A stretch of 26,407 nt of DNA from Pseudomonadota bacterium (GTDB lineage Bacteria > Pseudomonadota > Gammaproteobacteria > Burkholderiales > Gallionellaceae), in the NCBI GenBank assembly GCA_021783855.1, contig JAJXTL010000026.1, positions 1-26,407 of the forward strand, in the 5' to 3' direction. The translations under genes and the position numbers were made by a program. The notes under the pieces are model-generated. The model did not search any database, was not told where the DNA came from, and was given only the letters and a program-made list of their open reading frames with translations. Below, piece by piece: positions 24,398 to 26,407 of the stretch. The first letter of the stretch is position 1, and each line of letters starts with the position of its first letter.

Positions 24398-24428
24398 TCT
24401 GACTGCGTTAGGGCAACAGTCAGATTTT
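24398..24428 (+). terminator. Intrinsic terminator after the phospholipase D gene
   Basis: A perfect 8-base-pair stem TCTGACTG (24398-24405) / CAGTCAGA (24417-24424) with an 11-base loop is followed directly by TTTT (24425-24428). It lies 18 nt past the stop codon and 12 nt before the end of the convergent Nramp gene. The reverse direction has only a weak T-tract. Confidence 0.75.
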
Positions 24429-24440
24429 GATATGCGCCGT

Positions 24441-25727
24441 TTACTTGACCAGCGACCACATCATTGCGCTCACCGCCATTGCCATGGCGGCTGTACATAG
24501 CCAGCCCAGCACTTTCAGTCTGAACGAAACGACGAATTTACCCATGATGTCGGCTCGTGCTGCCATCAACATCATGACTGCCATGATGGGCACGGAAATC
24601 ACGCCGTTGATGACGGCACTCCAGAACAGCGCTTTGATGGGGTCGATGGGTGTAAAACAGAGTCCGACGCCAATCAACGTCGATATGGCGATAATGCCGT
24701 AGAAGCCTTTTGCCGCATTGGGTTTCAGTTCCAGGCTGTTGCGCCAGTGAAATGCCCCGGCCATTGCATAAGCGGCAGAGCCTGCCAGTACCGGAATTGC
24801 CAGCAATCCGGTACCGATGATGCCTGCGCTAAACAGCCAGAAGGCAAACTCTCCGGCTATCGGCCGCAGCGCGGATGCCGCCTGTGCGGATGTTTGAATC
24901 TGGGTTATGCCGTGCTGATGCAGCGTGACTGCTGTCGTCAGAATAATGAAAAATGCGATCAGGTTGGAAAAGGCCATGCCGATGTAGGTGTCGATCTTGA
25001 TGCGGCGAAAGTTGGCATTTGCCTGCTCGGGCGCATCCTTTAAGGCAATTGCCTTGGGGTCGGCCTGCTGTTCCTCGACCTCCTGGGATGCCTGCCAGAA
25101 GAACAGGTAAGGGCTGATTGTGGTTCCGAACACAGCAACCACGGTGGTGATATAGGCCGGTTCCCATGATAAATGCGGCAGCAAGGTGTTGATCAGTACC
25201 TGCGTCCACGGTATGTGCACGACAAATATGGTGGCAACGTACGCGAATAATGCCAGGGTCAGCCATTTCAGAAAGCGCACGTAACGTCTGTACGGAATAA
25301 ATATTTGCAGCAACAGCGATATCGCGCCGAAGCCGACGGCATACCAGTGAGTGGGGCCCCCGGTCATCAGTTTCAAGGCTTCCGCCATTGCGGCGACGTC
25401 GGCTGCGATATTAATCGTATTGGCAACCAGCAGCAGCCAGACGATGCTGTATAGCAGCCATGCCGGATAGTGTTGGCGCATGTTGGCAGCGAGGCCATGG
25501 CCGCTTACCCGACCGATTTTGGCGCTGACCACCTGAATGCCGACCATCAGCGGATAAGTCAGCCATACCGTCCACAGCATGCTGAAGCCAAATTGCGCGC
25601 CGGCCTGGGAATAGGTGGCGATTCCGCTGGGGTCGTCATCTGCAGCGCCCGTAATCAGCCCCGGACCGAGTTTCTTCAGCCATGAGCCGGTGTCCTGATT
25701 GGCTGCCTGTTTTACAGCGTGTGACAT
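24441..25727 (-). CDS. Nramp-family divalent metal transporter, atypical metal-site motifs
   Basis: A 428-aa inner membrane protein with about eleven hydrophobic segments and the Nramp fold signature GPGLITGAADDDPSGIATY near the N-terminus. In classical Nramp Mn/Fe transporters the first helix carries DPGN and the sixth MPH. Here these positions read D32-P-S-G and S205-P-Y (GTTISPYLFFWQAS), so the Asn and the metal-binding Met are both replaced. Similar replacement is described for Nramp-related magnesium transporters, but the cation here cannot be assigned from sequence. A large cytoplasmic loop (EVEEQQADPKAIALKDAPEQ) follows helix 6. ATG 25727 starts a normal N-terminus. It is convergent with the phospholipase D gene. 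Confidence 0.88.
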   Translation of the reverse strand: MSHAVKQAANQDTGSWLKKLGPGLITGAADDDPSGIATYSQAGAQFGFSMLWTVWLTYPLMVGIQVVSAKIGRVSGHGLAANMRQHYPAWLLYSIVWLLLVANTINIAADVAAMAEALKLMTGGPTHWYAVGFGAISLLLQIFIPYRRYVRFLKWLTLALFAYVATIFVVHIPWTQVLINTLLPHLSWEPAYITTVVAVFGTTISPYLFFWQASQEVEEQQADPKAIALKDAPEQANANFRRIKIDTYIGMAFSNLIAFFIILTTAVTLHQHGITQIQTSAQAASALRPIAGEFAFWLFSAGIIGTGLLAIPVLAGSAAYAMAGAFHWRNSLELKPNAAKGFYGIIAISTLIGVGLCFTPIDPIKALFWSAVINGVISVPIMAVMMLMAARADIMGKFVVSFRLKVLGWLCTAAMAMAVSAMMWSLVK

Positions 25728-25827
25728 ATCGATACCTGTTATAACTGGCAGCTTTCAGAAACAGCCGTGCATCATGCAGCGGCAGCCTCTGCCCTCACGG
25801 GTACCTGCTGTAAGCGCTTAGTCGCCC

Positions 25828-26145
25828 TTATTTGATGCGAATTTTGCTCCTGACCGACGTGACGCCTTCGGTTTCGCGTGCAATTGAGACGGCTTTATCC
25901 GCTTCTTCCTGTGTTTTGACTTTTCCGCTCAAGACGACCGCGCCTTTTTGGTCTGTATCCACTTTGATATGCGCCAGACTGCTCATTTTTTCCTCAGCCA
26001 GTTTGGCCTTGATCTTTGTTGTGATAACCGAATCTTTTACGAATGTCATGGGATGCGAATTGTCTGTTTCCGAGTCGGCATGTGCTACCACGGGGGCCAG
26101 CAGCGTGCTGATAATAATAAAAGTTGTGGCAAGTTTGTTTTTCAT
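25828..26145 (-). CDS. Periplasmic BON-domain protein (OsmY-like)
   Basis: A 105-aa exported protein. The signal peptide MKNKLATTFIIISTLLAPVVAHA is followed by one BON domain (about residues 35-105): FVKDSVITTKIKAKLAEE, HIKVDTDQKGAVVLSGKV and a final TSVRSKIRIK. BON domains are thought to bind phospholipid or envelope surfaces, and OsmY-type proteins are stress induced. The protein has one BON domain where E. coli OsmY has two. ATG 26145 has AGGGA a few bases upstream. It is on the same strand as the Nramp gene, 100 nt upstream of it, and could share a transcript; no clear terminator was seen between them. Confidence 0.85.
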   Translation of the reverse strand: MKNKLATTFIIISTLLAPVVAHADSETDNSHPMTFVKDSVITTKIKAKLAEEKMSSLAHIKVDTDQKGAVVLSGKVKTQEEADKAVSIARETEGVTSVRSKIRIK

Positions 26146-26393
26146 GATTTGTCCCTTTATTTAATTGAAGTGCGGGTATGCATGGTCAGGCAATCTACTG
26201 AAGCTATCTGTACGCCACCGCACGGAAGTGTCTGAGAAAAAACAGGTAGCATGCCAAAACTCAGAGTGGCTATCCATGTTGAATACCATGACTTCGAGAT
26301 TGGTTATCGAACAGGGAGTCCAAGAATGCTTAATAATACAACTCGAATTATTCACCTTCTTCATCCTGGCGCGCGTAGGGAGTGTGTCACGAT

Positions 26394-26402
26394 AAAGGAG
26401 GA
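26394..26402 (+). promoter_or_regulatory. Strong Shine-Dalgarno for a gene beginning past the right edge
   Basis: AAAGGAGGA is a near-perfect match to the anti-Shine-Dalgarno. No start codon follows inside the window, so a + strand gene probably begins within a few bases of the edge. The 262 bases between the BON gene and the edge hold no other recognisable gene. Confidence 0.6.
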
Positions 26403-26407
26403 AATAG

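Noticed and set aside
26161..26395. Short open frames on both strands near the right edge
   Set aside because: No family resemblance and mutually overlapping. Only the Shine-Dalgarno at 26394-26402 is convincing there.

Overview
The window reads as chromosomal DNA of a betaproteobacterium. This rests on the gene order of the first 12 kb and on the protein style, and a Gallionellaceae/Nitrosomonadales-type lineage is only a guess. No rRNA, tRNA, CRISPR array, integrase or transposase gene was recognised.

Region 1 (1-12064, all + strand) is the envelope and lipid A supercluster: pyrH (3' end only), frr, uppS, cdsA, dxr, rseP, bamA, skp, lpxD, fabZ, lpxA, lpxB, rnhB. The genes are tightly packed, with ATGA/TGATG overlaps at dxr-rseP, fabZ-lpxA and lpxB-rnhB. 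Together they supply ribosome recycling, undecaprenyl-PP and isoprenoid precursors, CDP-diacylglycerol, the first lipid A steps, outer membrane protein assembly and the sigma-E protease. Two gaps, before uppS and before dxr, are filled by imperfect palindromes built from 7-base-period repeats. Both stop right at start codons that lack a clear Shine-Dalgarno.

Region 2 (12177-15372, + strand) holds a signalling pair with no recognisable sensor: a CheY-like receiver fused to a long TPR array, then a compact soluble histidine kinase. A spermidine-synthase-fold protein follows that has lost residues needed for aminopropyl transfer.

Region 3 (15373-18904) begins with a palindrome carrying an exact DnaA-box sequence between convergent genes. 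Then come a cytochrome b561 gene (-) and, divergently, a P2-like P-type ATPase (+). The ATPase coding sequence carries an in-frame palindromic repeat near its 3' end.

Region 4 (18950-20449, -) is an unrecognised 499-aa protein. It has a FliD-C-terminus-like N-terminal part and a long Ala/Thr/Gly/Met low-complexity part.

Region 5 (20845-26145) looks like an envelope and metal stress set: a glycine-zipper lipoprotein, a possible 50-codon micro-ORF, a Spy/CpxP-like protein, a small His/Arg/Tyr-rich exported protein, a phospholipase-D/cardiolipin-synthase lipoprotein with an intrinsic terminator, an Nramp-family transporter with altered metal-site motifs (-), and a BON-domain protein (-). The window ends on a strong Shine-Dalgarno for a gene that starts just outside it.
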